Below are positions 42,480 to 50,287 of a stretch of 64,000 nt of DNA, piece by piece (positions within the stretch are counted from its first letter, which is position 1; every line of letters begins with the position of its first letter). This DNA comes from Enterocloster bolteae. Lineage in GTDB: Bacteria; Bacillota; Clostridia; Lachnospirales; Lachnospiraceae. The notes beneath the pieces are model-generated. The model did no database searches and was not told the DNA's origin. It saw only the letters and a list, made by a program, of their open reading frames with translations. The translations under genes and the position numbers were made by a program. Location of the stretch: NCBI RefSeq assembly GCF_002234575.2, contig NZ_CP022464.2:1612001-1676000 (forward strand), given 5' to 3'.

Positions 42480-43391
42480 ATGAAAGTGAAAGACACAATC
42501 AAGAAACCTTACGGTATCTGCCCGGCATCCATGACCATCTGGAATGCAGACCAGACTTACAACAAGAAGGGTATGGAGAAGTACCTGACCTGGCTGCTGG
42601 ATAATGGCGCACAGTCTATTTCCATCTGCGGAAGCACTGGCGAGAACATTGCCATGAACATGGAAGAGCAGAGGGAAATCATTGAACATGTATCTGGTTT
42701 CTTAGGCGGTCAGGTTCCTCTGGTATGCGGTACAGGCAGATACGATACCCTGAATACCATCAAGATGAGCAAGTTCGCACAGGACCACGGTGCTGACTGT
42801 GTCATGGTGATCCTTCCATTCTACCTGAATCCTCATAAGAAGGCAGTTATGCAGCATTTCAGGGATTTAAGGGAAGCGCTGGATATCGAAATCATGGTTT
42901 ACAACAATCCCTGGTTTGCCGGCTATGAGCTGAGCGTACAGGAGGTCAAGGAGCTGGTGGATGACGGTACCATACAGTGCATCAAGGCAGCCCACGGCGA
43001 CCCCAACAGGGTCCACGAACTGAAGTACCACTGCAAGGATGACCTGACTGTATTCTACGGACATGACTATGCTGCCATGGAAGGCCTCCTGGCCGGAGCG
43101 GACGGCTGGCTGTCAGGTTTCCCGGCCGTACTTCCAAAGCAGTGCCGCAGACTTCAGGATGCCTGCTTCGCAAAAGATGTGGATGCAGCCATTGCAGCCC
43201 AGAACAATATCCAGCCATATATTGATTATTTCTTCTATGATAAGGTCAACGGGGTTCCCCACTGGCAGGAAATCTGTAAGTACACCTTACAGGCACAGGG
43301 CCTGGATGTAGGTCTGCCCCGCAAGCCGTTGGGCGAGCTGGATGACGCCAATAAGAAAAAGATCGAGAAATTACTTGCAGACATGGAGTAA
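42480..43391 (+). CDS. Dihydrodipicolinate synthase / N-acetylneuraminate lyase family aldolase
   Basis: A 303-residue class I aldolase with a TIM barrel. The STGENIAMNMEEQREIIEHV motif corresponds to the GTTGE(xx)L loop of the family. The YNNPWFAGYELS segment holds the catalytic Tyr, and the Schiff-base Lys is expected in GTIQCIKAAHGDP. The N-terminus reads KPYGICPASMTIWNADQTYNKKGMEKYLTWLLDNGA. The loop residues differ from DapA and NanA, so neither lysine synthesis nor sialate cleavage is implied; a 2-keto acid aldolase releasing pyruvate is the likely role. GGGAGAAAGCT precedes ATG 42480. Confidence 0.85.
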   Translation: MKVKDTIKKPYGICPASMTIWNADQTYNKKGMEKYLTWLLDNGAQSISICGSTGENIAMNMEEQREIIEHVSGFLGGQVPLVCGTGRYDTLNTIKMSKFAQDHGADCVMVILPFYLNPHKKAVMQHFRDLREALDIEIMVYNNPWFAGYELSVQEVKELVDDGTIQCIKAAHGDPNRVHELKYHCKDDLTVFYGHDYAAMEGLLAGADGWLSGFPAVLPKQCRRLQDACFAKDVDAAIAAQNNIQPYIDYFFYDKVNGVPHWQEICKYTLQAQGLDVGLPRKPLGELDDANKKKIEKLLADME

Positions 43392-43426
43392 TTGACGAAA
43401 ATGTAATAGGTACGGTCATTTATGAT

Positions 43427-43466
43427 ATCGGTGCATGTATTGGAAACAGGTGATACATGCACCGAT
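43427..43466 (+). terminator. Terminator or attenuator between aldolase and etfB
   Basis: ATCGGTGCATGTAT pairs perfectly with ATACATGCACCGAT around a 12-base loop and is followed by six T. It ends just before the etfB ribosome binding site (AAGGAGAGG), so etfBA-glcD would be expressed at a lower level by read-through or from another promoter. Confidence 0.85.
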
Positions 43467-43485
43467 TTTTTAAGGAGAGGGATTT

Positions 43486-44274
43486 ATGAAATGTATTGTG
43501 TGCGTGAAGCAGGTGCCGGATACCGCCAATGTGGAGGTGGACCCGGTAACCGGAGTGCTGAAGCGGGACGGGACCCAGTCCAAGCTGAATCCGTATGATC
43601 TCTATGCCATGGAGTCCGCCCTTGGGTTGAAAGAGCAGCTGGGGGGTACCGTGGATGTCATCACCATGGGGCCGGGACAGGCCAGGGAGGCGTTAAAGGA
43701 GTGTATGTGCATGGGGGCTGACCGTGCGGGACTGATCAGCGACAGGAAATTTGCAGGTGCAGACGTGGTGGCTACCAGCTATACCTTATCCCAGGGCATA
43801 CGCAGGATGGGGGAGTATGATCTCATTCTCTGCGGCAAACAGACCACGGACGGGGACACGGCACAGGTAGGGCCGGAGGTGGCCCAGTGGTTGGGAATAC
43901 CCCATGCCTCCAATGTTCTGGAAATCAGGGAGACAGGGGAGGGACGGATACGGGTGCGTATGAATATGGACGGATATGAACAGATACAGGCCATGGATTT
44001 GCCATGCCTGATTACCATGGACAAGGATGTGAATACGCCGAGGCTCCCTTCCTATAAACGGGAAAAGGAACTGCGGGAGGGATATTTGAGGGAGTTTTCC
44101 CTTACGGACCTGGAGGACCAGGATGAGAGCCACTATGGTTTGTCCGGATCGCCCACCCAGGTGGAGCGTATATTCCCGCCGGAGAAGAGTGAATGCAGGG
44201 AAATGTTCGACGGAAGCCCTGATGTGCTTGCTGATAAGATGTATCATGTGCTGAGAGAAACAAAGTTTATATAG
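43486..44274 (+). CDS. etfB: Electron transfer flavoprotein beta subunit (EtfB)
   Basis: A 262-residue EtfB: MKCIVCVKQVPDTANVEVDPVTGVLKRDGTQSKLNPYDLYAMESALGLKEQLGGTVDVITMGP is the family start, and the AMP/FAD-binding CGKQTTDGDTAQVGPEVAQWLGIPHASNV motif follows. The C-terminal arm (LRETKFI) is long as in bifurcating Etf proteins. It forms a heterodimer with EtfA and passes electrons to or from the GlcD-type dehydrogenase encoded next. AAGGAGAGG precedes the ATG. Confidence 0.93.
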   Translation: MKCIVCVKQVPDTANVEVDPVTGVLKRDGTQSKLNPYDLYAMESALGLKEQLGGTVDVITMGPGQAREALKECMCMGADRAGLISDRKFAGADVVATSYTLSQGIRRMGEYDLILCGKQTTDGDTAQVGPEVAQWLGIPHASNVLEIRETGEGRIRVRMNMDGYEQIQAMDLPCLITMDKDVNTPRLPSYKREKELREGYLREFSLTDLEDQDESHYGLSGSPTQVERIFPPEKSECREMFDGSPDVLADKMYHVLRETKFI

Positions 44275-44301
44275 TTGTATGGACAGAAAGGAGAGAGGAT
44301 T

Positions 44302-45492
44302 ATGGCTGAACTGAGGATTCACCAGGAACAGCTGGATGAAGACAGCATCCGCCAGCTCATTGACATATGTCCCTTTGGTGCCATCAGCTGCAGGGATGGA
44401 AAGGTGGAAATTGACTCCGGCTGCAGAATGTGCAGGCTGTGTGTGAAGAAAGGTCCTGGCGGGGCCGTGGAATATATGGAAACACAGGAACCGGGGATTA
44501 ATAAGGATGAATGGCGCGCAGTGGCTGTGTACGTGGAATACAATGGAAAGGCCGTACATCCCGTGACATTTGAGCTGATCGGCAAGGCCAGGGAACTGGC
44601 AGCCGTCACAGGCCATCCTGTGTATGCGCTGTTTATGGGGTATCGGGTGGGAGAAAAGGCAGAGGAACTGCTGGCATACGGGGTGGACCAGGTCTTTGTG
44701 TATGACAGGAAGGAGCTGGAACATTTCTCCGTCCTCACATACGCCAATGTATTTGCGGATTTCATAACCAGAATCAGGCCGTCGTCCATCCTGGTGGGGG
44801 CCACCAACGCAGGGCGCTCCCTGGCTCCCAGGGTAGCGGCGCGGTTTAGGACAGGGCTGACAGCAGACTGTACGGTCCTGGAAATGAAGGAGAATACGGA
44901 TCTGGTGCAGATCCGTCCTGCCTTTGGGGGAAATATTATGGCTCAGATTGTGACGCCGAAGAACCGGCCGCAGTTCTGCACGGTCCGGTATAAGATATTT
45001 TCCGCGCCTCCGGTGACAAAGGATCCCTCAGGCACCATCCGTACCATGGAGGTGACGGACGGCATGATTGACCGGAGAATCAGGGTAGAGGAAATCATAC
45101 ATAAGCCAAAGGAGATTGACATATCGGAGGCAGAGGTGATTGTGGCTGTTGGAAGGGGTGTAAAAAGTCAGGCGGATTTGGAGTTAATAAGGGAACTGGC
45201 CGCTGCGCTGGACGCACAGCTGGCGTGCACCAGGCCTTTGATTGAGTGCGGCTGGTTTGACGCCAGGCGCCAGATTGGACTCAGCGGCAGAACGGTGAAG
45301 CCAAAGCTCATCATTACCATAGGTATCTCCGGTTCCGTACAGTTTGCGGCGGGCATGAGGGGTGCTGAGTGCATCATTGCCATTAACACGGACAGGAAGG
45401 CTCCGGTTTTTGACATTGCCAACATCGGCCTGGTGGGGGACTGGTATGAGATACTTCCACGGCTGCTTAAGACGGTTAAGGAGGGTACGTGA
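44302..45492 (+). CDS. etfA: Electron transfer flavoprotein alpha subunit with N-terminal Fe-S domain (EtfA)
   Basis: A 396-residue EtfA. The first 60 residues form a ferredoxin-like domain, ICPFGAI (Cys23) and CRMCRLC (Cys41, 44, 47), enough for one [4Fe-4S] cluster. The second cluster's cysteine is replaced (VKKGPGG). The EtfA core follows (GHPVYALFMGYRVGEKAEELLAYGVDQVFVY), with the FAD-binding C-terminal domain GRTVKPKLIITIGISGSVQFAAGMRGAECIIAINTDRKAPVFDIANIGLVGDWYEILPRL. Such domains occur in LctC-type Etf of bifurcating lactate dehydrogenases. ATG 44302 has AAAGGAGAGAGG upstream; its TGA overlaps the glcD ATG. Confidence 0.93.
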   Translation: MAELRIHQEQLDEDSIRQLIDICPFGAISCRDGKVEIDSGCRMCRLCVKKGPGGAVEYMETQEPGINKDEWRAVAVYVEYNGKAVHPVTFELIGKARELAAVTGHPVYALFMGYRVGEKAEELLAYGVDQVFVYDRKELEHFSVLTYANVFADFITRIRPSSILVGATNAGRSLAPRVAARFRTGLTADCTVLEMKENTDLVQIRPAFGGNIMAQIVTPKNRPQFCTVRYKIFSAPPVTKDPSGTIRTMEVTDGMIDRRIRVEEIIHKPKEIDISEAEVIVAVGRGVKSQADLELIRELAAALDAQLACTRPLIECGWFDARRQIGLSGRTVKPKLIITIGISGSVQFAAGMRGAECIIAINTDRKAPVFDIANIGLVGDWYEILPRLLKTVKEGT

Positions 45493-46886
45493 TGGGGTAC
45501 AGGAAACTGGATGAGAGGGATATCGCTTATTTGAAAAAGGTGACAGAGGACGGACGGGTCCTGACCGGATCCGATATAAGCCAGGATTACAGCCACGATG
45601 AGCTGGGGGGAGTGGAGCGCGCTCCCGAAGCCCTTGTAAGGGTATTGTCCACCGGAGAGGTTTCGGACATCATGGCCTATGCCAGTCGGGAGGGAATTCC
45701 CGTGGTTACCAGAGGCTCCGGCACAGGGCTGGTGGGGGCGGCTGTCGCTATCCACGGAGGCATTATGCTGGAGACCACACAGATGAACCATATTCTGGAG
45801 CTGGACCGCAGGAACCTTACTGTGACAGTGGAACCGGGGGTGCTTTTAATGGATCTGGCGCAGTACGTGGAGGAAAACGGGCTTTTTTATCCTCCGGATC
45901 CAGGTGAGAAATCAGCGACCATAGGCGGAAATATCAGCACCAATGCAGGCGGAATGCGGGCCGTAAAATATGGCGTCACAAGGGATTACGTGAGGGCGCT
46001 GACAGTGGTGCTGCCCACAGGCGAGGTGGTAGAATTTGGCGGTAAGACGGTTAAGAACAGTTCCGGATACAGTCTGTTAAATCTGATGATTGGATCTGAG
46101 GGAACACTTGGGGTCATCACCCGGGCCGTGCTTAAATTGGTTCCCCTTCCGGGTAAGACAGTGAGCCTTCTGGTTCCATTTGCAGATATGGAGCAGGCCA
46201 TAGAGATGGTGCCAGTGATTGTGGAGGCGCAGATACAGGCCACGGCCATTGAGTTTATGGAGCGGGAGACCATCCTGTTTGCGGAGGAATATCTGGGCAA
46301 ACGGTTCCCGGATACCAGGAATGACGCCTATATCCTGCTCACATTTGACGGAAGAAATGCAGAGCAGGTGCGGGCGGAGTACCAGGAGGTGGCGGACCTG
46401 TGCCTGGAACACGGGGCTTTGGACGTGTTCATCGTGGATACACAGGAGAGGAAACAGAGCGTGTGGAACGCCAGAGGGGCATTTTTAGAAGCAATCAAGG
46501 CGTCCACCACCCAGATGGATGAGTGTGATGTGGTGGTGCCCAGGGACCGGGTGGCGGATTTTATCAAATACACCCATGAGGTGGCCGGGATACTGAATCT
46601 GCGGATTCCCAGCTTTGGCCACGCAGGCGACGGAAACCTTCATGTGTATCTTTGCCGGGATGACCTGGCAGAGGATGAGTGGAAAGAAAAACTGAGTCTG
46701 GGCTTTGAGATGATGTACGCAAGGGCGCGGGAATATGGAGGGGCAGTATCAGGGGAACACGGCATAGGGTATGCCAAGAAGGAATATCTGAAAGAACAGC
46801 TGGGGGACACGCAGATTGGCCTGATGAGGCGGATTAAAAAGGCCTTTGATCCCAATCTGATCCTGAACCCGGATAAGGTTGTCTGA
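45492..46886 (+). CDS. FAD-linked 2-hydroxyacid dehydrogenase (GlcD/LctD type)
   Basis: A 464-residue flavoprotein. The FAD_binding_4 domain is at about 40-175 (PEALVRVLSTGEVSDIMAYASREGIPVVTRGSGTGLVGAAVAIHGGIML, then YPPDPGEKSATIGGNISTNAGGMRAVKYGVTRDYV). The FAD-oxidase C domain at about 220-460 has IPSFGHAGDGNLHVYLC and SGEHGIGYAKKEYL. It oxidises lactate, glycolate or another 2-hydroxy acid and couples to EtfAB; the ATGA overlap with etfA shows tight co-expression. AAGGAGGG precedes ATG 45492. It resembles LctD of the lactate dehydrogenase/Etf complex; the actual acid is unknown. Confidence 0.92.
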   Translation: MGYRKLDERDIAYLKKVTEDGRVLTGSDISQDYSHDELGGVERAPEALVRVLSTGEVSDIMAYASREGIPVVTRGSGTGLVGAAVAIHGGIMLETTQMNHILELDRRNLTVTVEPGVLLMDLAQYVEENGLFYPPDPGEKSATIGGNISTNAGGMRAVKYGVTRDYVRALTVVLPTGEVVEFGGKTVKNSSGYSLLNLMIGSEGTLGVITRAVLKLVPLPGKTVSLLVPFADMEQAIEMVPVIVEAQIQATAIEFMERETILFAEEYLGKRFPDTRNDAYILLTFDGRNAEQVRAEYQEVADLCLEHGALDVFIVDTQERKQSVWNARGAFLEAIKASTTQMDECDVVVPRDRVADFIKYTHEVAGILNLRIPSFGHAGDGNLHVYLCRDDLAEDEWKEKLSLGFEMMYARAREYGGAVSGEHGIGYAKKEYLKEQLGDTQIGLMRRIKKAFDPNLILNPDKVV

Positions 46887-46993
46887 TATGGAGCTGGCAG
46901 TACTAACCTGCTGGCAGACAGCCGCAGGGGGATATTAGAATGGCTGATGGAACCCTATTAGTAAAATCAATGAATATTTCTCTCTGTTTTGGT

Positions 46994-47022
46994 TTGACAA
47001 GCCAGATAAAATTTGCTAGTAT
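46994..47022 (+). promoter_or_regulatory. Promoter upstream of guaB
   Basis: TTGACA (46994-46999), a 17-bp spacer and TAGTAT (47017-47022) match a sigma-A promoter. The leader to ATG 47114 would be about 85 nt. No purine riboswitch architecture is visible in it. Confidence 0.6.
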
Positions 47023-47113
47023 AAGATACTAATAAGAAACGGACAGTTCACGGACTATCAATATTCTGACAAAACATATCAAATCATACACGCAGAAAGA
47101 GAGGAAATTTATA

Positions 47114-48568
47114 ATGGGTACAATTATCGGCGAAGGCATAACCTTTGATGATGTACTTCTGGTACCGGCATTTTCAGAAGTGATTCCCAACCAGGTAGAC
47201 CTGACCACACATTTGACAAAGAAGATTAAACTGAACATCCCGCTTATGAGCGCCGGCATGGATACGGTAACAGAGCACCGCATGGCCATCGCCATGGCCA
47301 GGCAGGGAGGTATCGGTATCATTCATAAGAATATGTCCATTGAAGCCCAGGCCGAGGAAGTGGACCGGGTTAAGCGTTCTGAAAACGGTGTTATCACAGA
47401 CCCATTTTTCCTTTCACCGGAGCACACTCTTAAGGATGCCAACGATCTGATGGCAAAATTCCGCATATCCGGCGTTCCCATCACAGAGGGCAGGAAGCTG
47501 GTGGGCATTATTACCAACCGTGATTTAAAGTTTGAGGAGGATTTTGACCGTCCCATCAAGGAGTGCATGACCACAAAGAACCTGGTTACAGCCAGGGAGG
47601 GCGTAACCTTAAAGGAAGCAAAGGCCATTTTAGCAAAGGCAAGAGTGGAGAAGCTGCCGATTGTGGACGATGATTTCAATTTGAAAGGCCTTATCACCAT
47701 CAAGGACATTGAGAAGCAGATTAAGTATCCGTTGTCCGCAAAGGACGCACAGGGACGTCTGCTGTGCGGCGCTGCCGTTGGCATCACTGCCAATGTGCTG
47801 GAACGTGTAGGAGCATTGGTGGACGCAAAGGTGGACGTGGTGGTTCTGGACTCCGCCCATGGCCATTCAGCCAATGTAATCCGCTGCGTGAAGATGATTA
47901 AGGAAGCATATCCGGACCTTCAGGTGGTGGCTGGAAATGTTGCCACGGCAGAGGCCACCAGAGCGCTGATTGAGGCTGGGGCCGATTCCGTCAAGGTAGG
48001 CATAGGACCTGGTTCCATCTGTACCACCCGCGTGGTGGCAGGCATTGGCGTGCCCCAGGTTACGGCGGTGATGAACTGCTACAGCGTTGCCAAGGAGTAC
48101 GGCGTACCCATTATCGCGGATGGAGGAATCAAGTATTCCGGCGATGTGACAAAGGCCATTGCGGCAGGCGGCAGCGTGTGTATGATGGGAAGCATCTTCG
48201 CGGGATGTGACGAAAGCCCGGGCACCTTTGAGCTGTACCAGGGACGTAAGTATAAGGTATACCGCGGCATGGGATCCATTGCTGCCATGGAAAACGGAAG
48301 CAAGGACCGCTATTTCCAGACAGATGCAAAGAAGCTGGTGCCCGAAGGCGTGGAAGGTCGCGTGGCTTATAAGGGAATGGTGGAGGATACTGTGTTCCAG
48401 CTCTTGGGCGGCCTGCGCTCCGGTATGGGATACTGCGGCGCCCAGGACATCACAACTCTTCAGGAGACAGCCCAGTTTGTAAAGATTTCCGCTGCGTCCT
48501 TAAAGGAGAGCCATCCTCATGATATCCATATTACCAAGGAGGCTCCCAACTATTCAATTGAAGAATAG
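47114..48568 (+). CDS. guaB: IMP dehydrogenase
   Basis: A 484-residue enzyme that oxidises IMP to XMP with NAD, the first step of GTP synthesis. It has the start GEGITFDDVLLVPAFSEVIPNQVDL, two CBS domains at about 95-210 (TLKDANDLMAKFRISGVPITEG...KLPIVDDDFNLKGLITIKDI), the substrate loop VGIGPGSICTTRVVAGIGVPQ with the catalytic Cys, and the flap KVYRGMGSIAAMENGSKDRYFQ. GAGAGGAAATTTATA precedes the ATG. Monocistronic with its own promoter and a terminator. Confidence 0.97.
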   Translation: MGTIIGEGITFDDVLLVPAFSEVIPNQVDLTTHLTKKIKLNIPLMSAGMDTVTEHRMAIAMARQGGIGIIHKNMSIEAQAEEVDRVKRSENGVITDPFFLSPEHTLKDANDLMAKFRISGVPITEGRKLVGIITNRDLKFEEDFDRPIKECMTTKNLVTAREGVTLKEAKAILAKARVEKLPIVDDDFNLKGLITIKDIEKQIKYPLSAKDAQGRLLCGAAVGITANVLERVGALVDAKVDVVVLDSAHGHSANVIRCVKMIKEAYPDLQVVAGNVATAEATRALIEAGADSVKVGIGPGSICTTRVVAGIGVPQVTAVMNCYSVAKEYGVPIIADGGIKYSGDVTKAIAAGGSVCMMGSIFAGCDESPGTFELYQGRKYKVYRGMGSIAAMENGSKDRYFQTDAKKLVPEGVEGRVAYKGMVEDTVFQLLGGLRSGMGYCGAQDITTLQETAQFVKISAASLKESHPHDIHITKEAPNYSIEE

Positions 48569-48617
48569 GGATGCGGGCATAATGATTGAAGCATAAGAAG
48601 AATTGGTTTATAATGAT

Positions 48618-48642
48618 ACCCGTCGGAGCTGCTCCGACGGGT
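48618..48642 (+). terminator. Terminator after guaB
   Basis: ACCCGTCGGAGC-TG-CTCCGACGGGT forms a perfect stem followed by ATTTCAG. A second small hairpin CGCCCGCCATGGGCGGG-TTTT lies at about 48652-48672. Confidence 0.75.
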
Positions 48643-48689
48643 ATTTCAGATCGCCCGCCATGGGCGGGTTTTAACGGGAGGACAGGCAT

Positions 48690-49724
48690 ATGGAACAAAA
48701 AAGCAGGCTGACAACGCTGTGCTATATAGAAAAAGCGGGGGCATATCTGATGCTCCACAGAATCAGCAAAAAGAATGACGTGAATAAGGATAAGTGGATT
48801 GGAGTGGGCGGGCATTTTGAAGGGGACGAGAGCCCGGAGGACTGCCTGCTCAGGGAAGTGAGAGAGGAAACAGGACTTACTCTCACATCCTGGCGGTTCA
48901 GGGGGCTGGTCACATTCATCGCGGAGGGCTGGGATACAGAGTACATGTGTCTGTATACTGCGGACAAATATGAGGGGGAAATGATTCCCTGCAACGAGGG
49001 TACGCTGGAGTGGGTAAAGAAGGAGGACGTGCTGTCCCTGAATCTGTGGGAAGGGGATAAAATCTTTTTTAAGCTGTTAAATGAGGATGCCCCCTTCTTT
49101 TCACTGAAACTGGCTTACCAGGGAGACCGGCTGAGTGAGGCTGTTCTGAACGGAAAACAGTTGGAATTGTTCGATGTACTGGATGCGGACGGAAAGAAGA
49201 CTGGAGTGGTCCGGGAGCGGAGCCTGGTCCACATGGACGGGGTTCCCCACAGGACTGCCCATATATGGGTTGTGAGGAAAAATAAGGATAAAACATACGA
49301 TCTTCTGCTGCAGAAGCGGAGCAGGGGAAAGGATTCCTATCCTGGCTGTTATGACATTTCCTCGGCAGGCCATGTGCAGGCCGGTGATGAATTCCTGCCG
49401 TCCGCCATCCGTGAACTGAAGGAGGAGCTGGGAATTGAGGCCGGGGAGGAGGACCTGGAATTTGCCGGGTATCACAAGGGATATATGGAAGAAGTGTTTT
49501 ACGGGAGGATGTTCAGGGACAGTGAAGTCAGTGCTGTGTATGTGTACAGCAAACCAGTGGATGCAGACCGTCTTACCCTTCAGAAAGAAGAGGTGGAGAG
49601 CGTCATGTGGATGGGGCTTGGCCAGTGTGTGGAGGCGGTGAGAAACAACGGGATTCCAAATTGTATATATCTGGATGAGCTGGAGATGATTGAGGGGTAT
49701 TTGTGCCGGAGCCAGGAGAAATAG
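48690..49724 (+). CDS. Protein with two NUDIX hydrolase domains
   Basis: A 344-residue fusion of two NUDIX domains. Domain one (residues 1-150) is MutT/8-oxo-dGTP diphosphatase-like with Nudix box GHFEGDESPEDCLLREVREETGLTL. Domain two (about 165-340) resembles the isopentenyl-diphosphate isomerase-type Nudix family (GVPHRTAHIWVVRKNKDKTYDLLLQKRSRGKDSYPGCYDISSAGHVQAGDEFLPSAIRELKEELGIEA). In both boxes the REx2EE-type catalytic glutamates are present. GGGAGG precedes ATG 48690. Domain one may clean oxidised nucleotides; the substrate of domain two is unclear. Fused forms are found in some Firmicutes. Confidence 0.9.
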   Translation: MEQKSRLTTLCYIEKAGAYLMLHRISKKNDVNKDKWIGVGGHFEGDESPEDCLLREVREETGLTLTSWRFRGLVTFIAEGWDTEYMCLYTADKYEGEMIPCNEGTLEWVKKEDVLSLNLWEGDKIFFKLLNEDAPFFSLKLAYQGDRLSEAVLNGKQLELFDVLDADGKKTGVVRERSLVHMDGVPHRTAHIWVVRKNKDKTYDLLLQKRSRGKDSYPGCYDISSAGHVQAGDEFLPSAIRELKEELGIEAGEEDLEFAGYHKGYMEEVFYGRMFRDSEVSAVYVYSKPVDADRLTLQKEEVESVMWMGLGQCVEAVRNNGIPNCIYLDELEMIEGYLCRSQEK

Positions 49725-49837
49725 CAGATAACTGGATACAGGGAGTGTGGATGGACATCGGGCATACAGCCCAGGGGGCTTTTATTTTCACCTAAACCAT
49801 CGTATAATGAAAAAAACGACAAAGGAGGTAAGTGCAT

Positions 49838-50017
49838 ATGCGGTGTCCAAAATGTTCAGGCCAGATGGAGATAAACCGAATCAGAACACACCTTGTATGG
49901 GTGGATGAACTGGACCGTATTCCCGATTCTAAAAACCAGCTGGGGCCAACAATCGCTTATGTATGCACGGAATGCGGATACATAGAATTTTATAGAGATC
50001 TGACATCCGTGAATTAA
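49838..50017 (+). CDS. Small zinc-ribbon protein
   Basis: A 59-residue protein MRCPKCSGQMEINRIRTHLVWVDELDRIPDSKNQLGPTIAYVCTECGYIEFYRDLTSVN. CPKC and CTEC form one zinc ribbon, as in short nucleic-acid-binding or cofactor proteins (PF14803-like arrangement). ATG 49838 follows AAAGGAGG by 8 bases. The gene has a TATAAT box (about 49803). Function unknown. Confidence 0.8.
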   Translation: MRCPKCSGQMEINRIRTHLVWVDELDRIPDSKNQLGPTIAYVCTECGYIEFYRDLTSVN

Positions 50018-50287
50018 GGTGTTCCTGCACCATGTTCCGGAACGGATATGAAACACATTCCGGCAGGAAGGCAGGATAAGGCATAGTAAAACAATGGAAT
50101 GAAGGCATGGGGAACCACTGTATAATGGAATGCGGGGGGATGGAAAGAAAAAATCTGCCTGTGCAATTAAAGAAAAAATATATATATCGTAAATTTATCG
50201 TCAGAAATAGATGTTTTTTGTAACCATGAAGTATGGTATAATATCTCTAGTTTTGTTCAGAATGACCTGCTGTATGGGAGAGATATT

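Noticed and set aside
42480..43391. Lysine-pathway DapA
   Set aside because: Loop motifs differ from DapA and the gene sits in a catabolic cluster with its own regulator. Only the family was assigned.
47023..47113. Purine-type riboswitch before guaB
   Set aside because: The leader is short and shows no three-way junction or conserved purine-aptamer bases.
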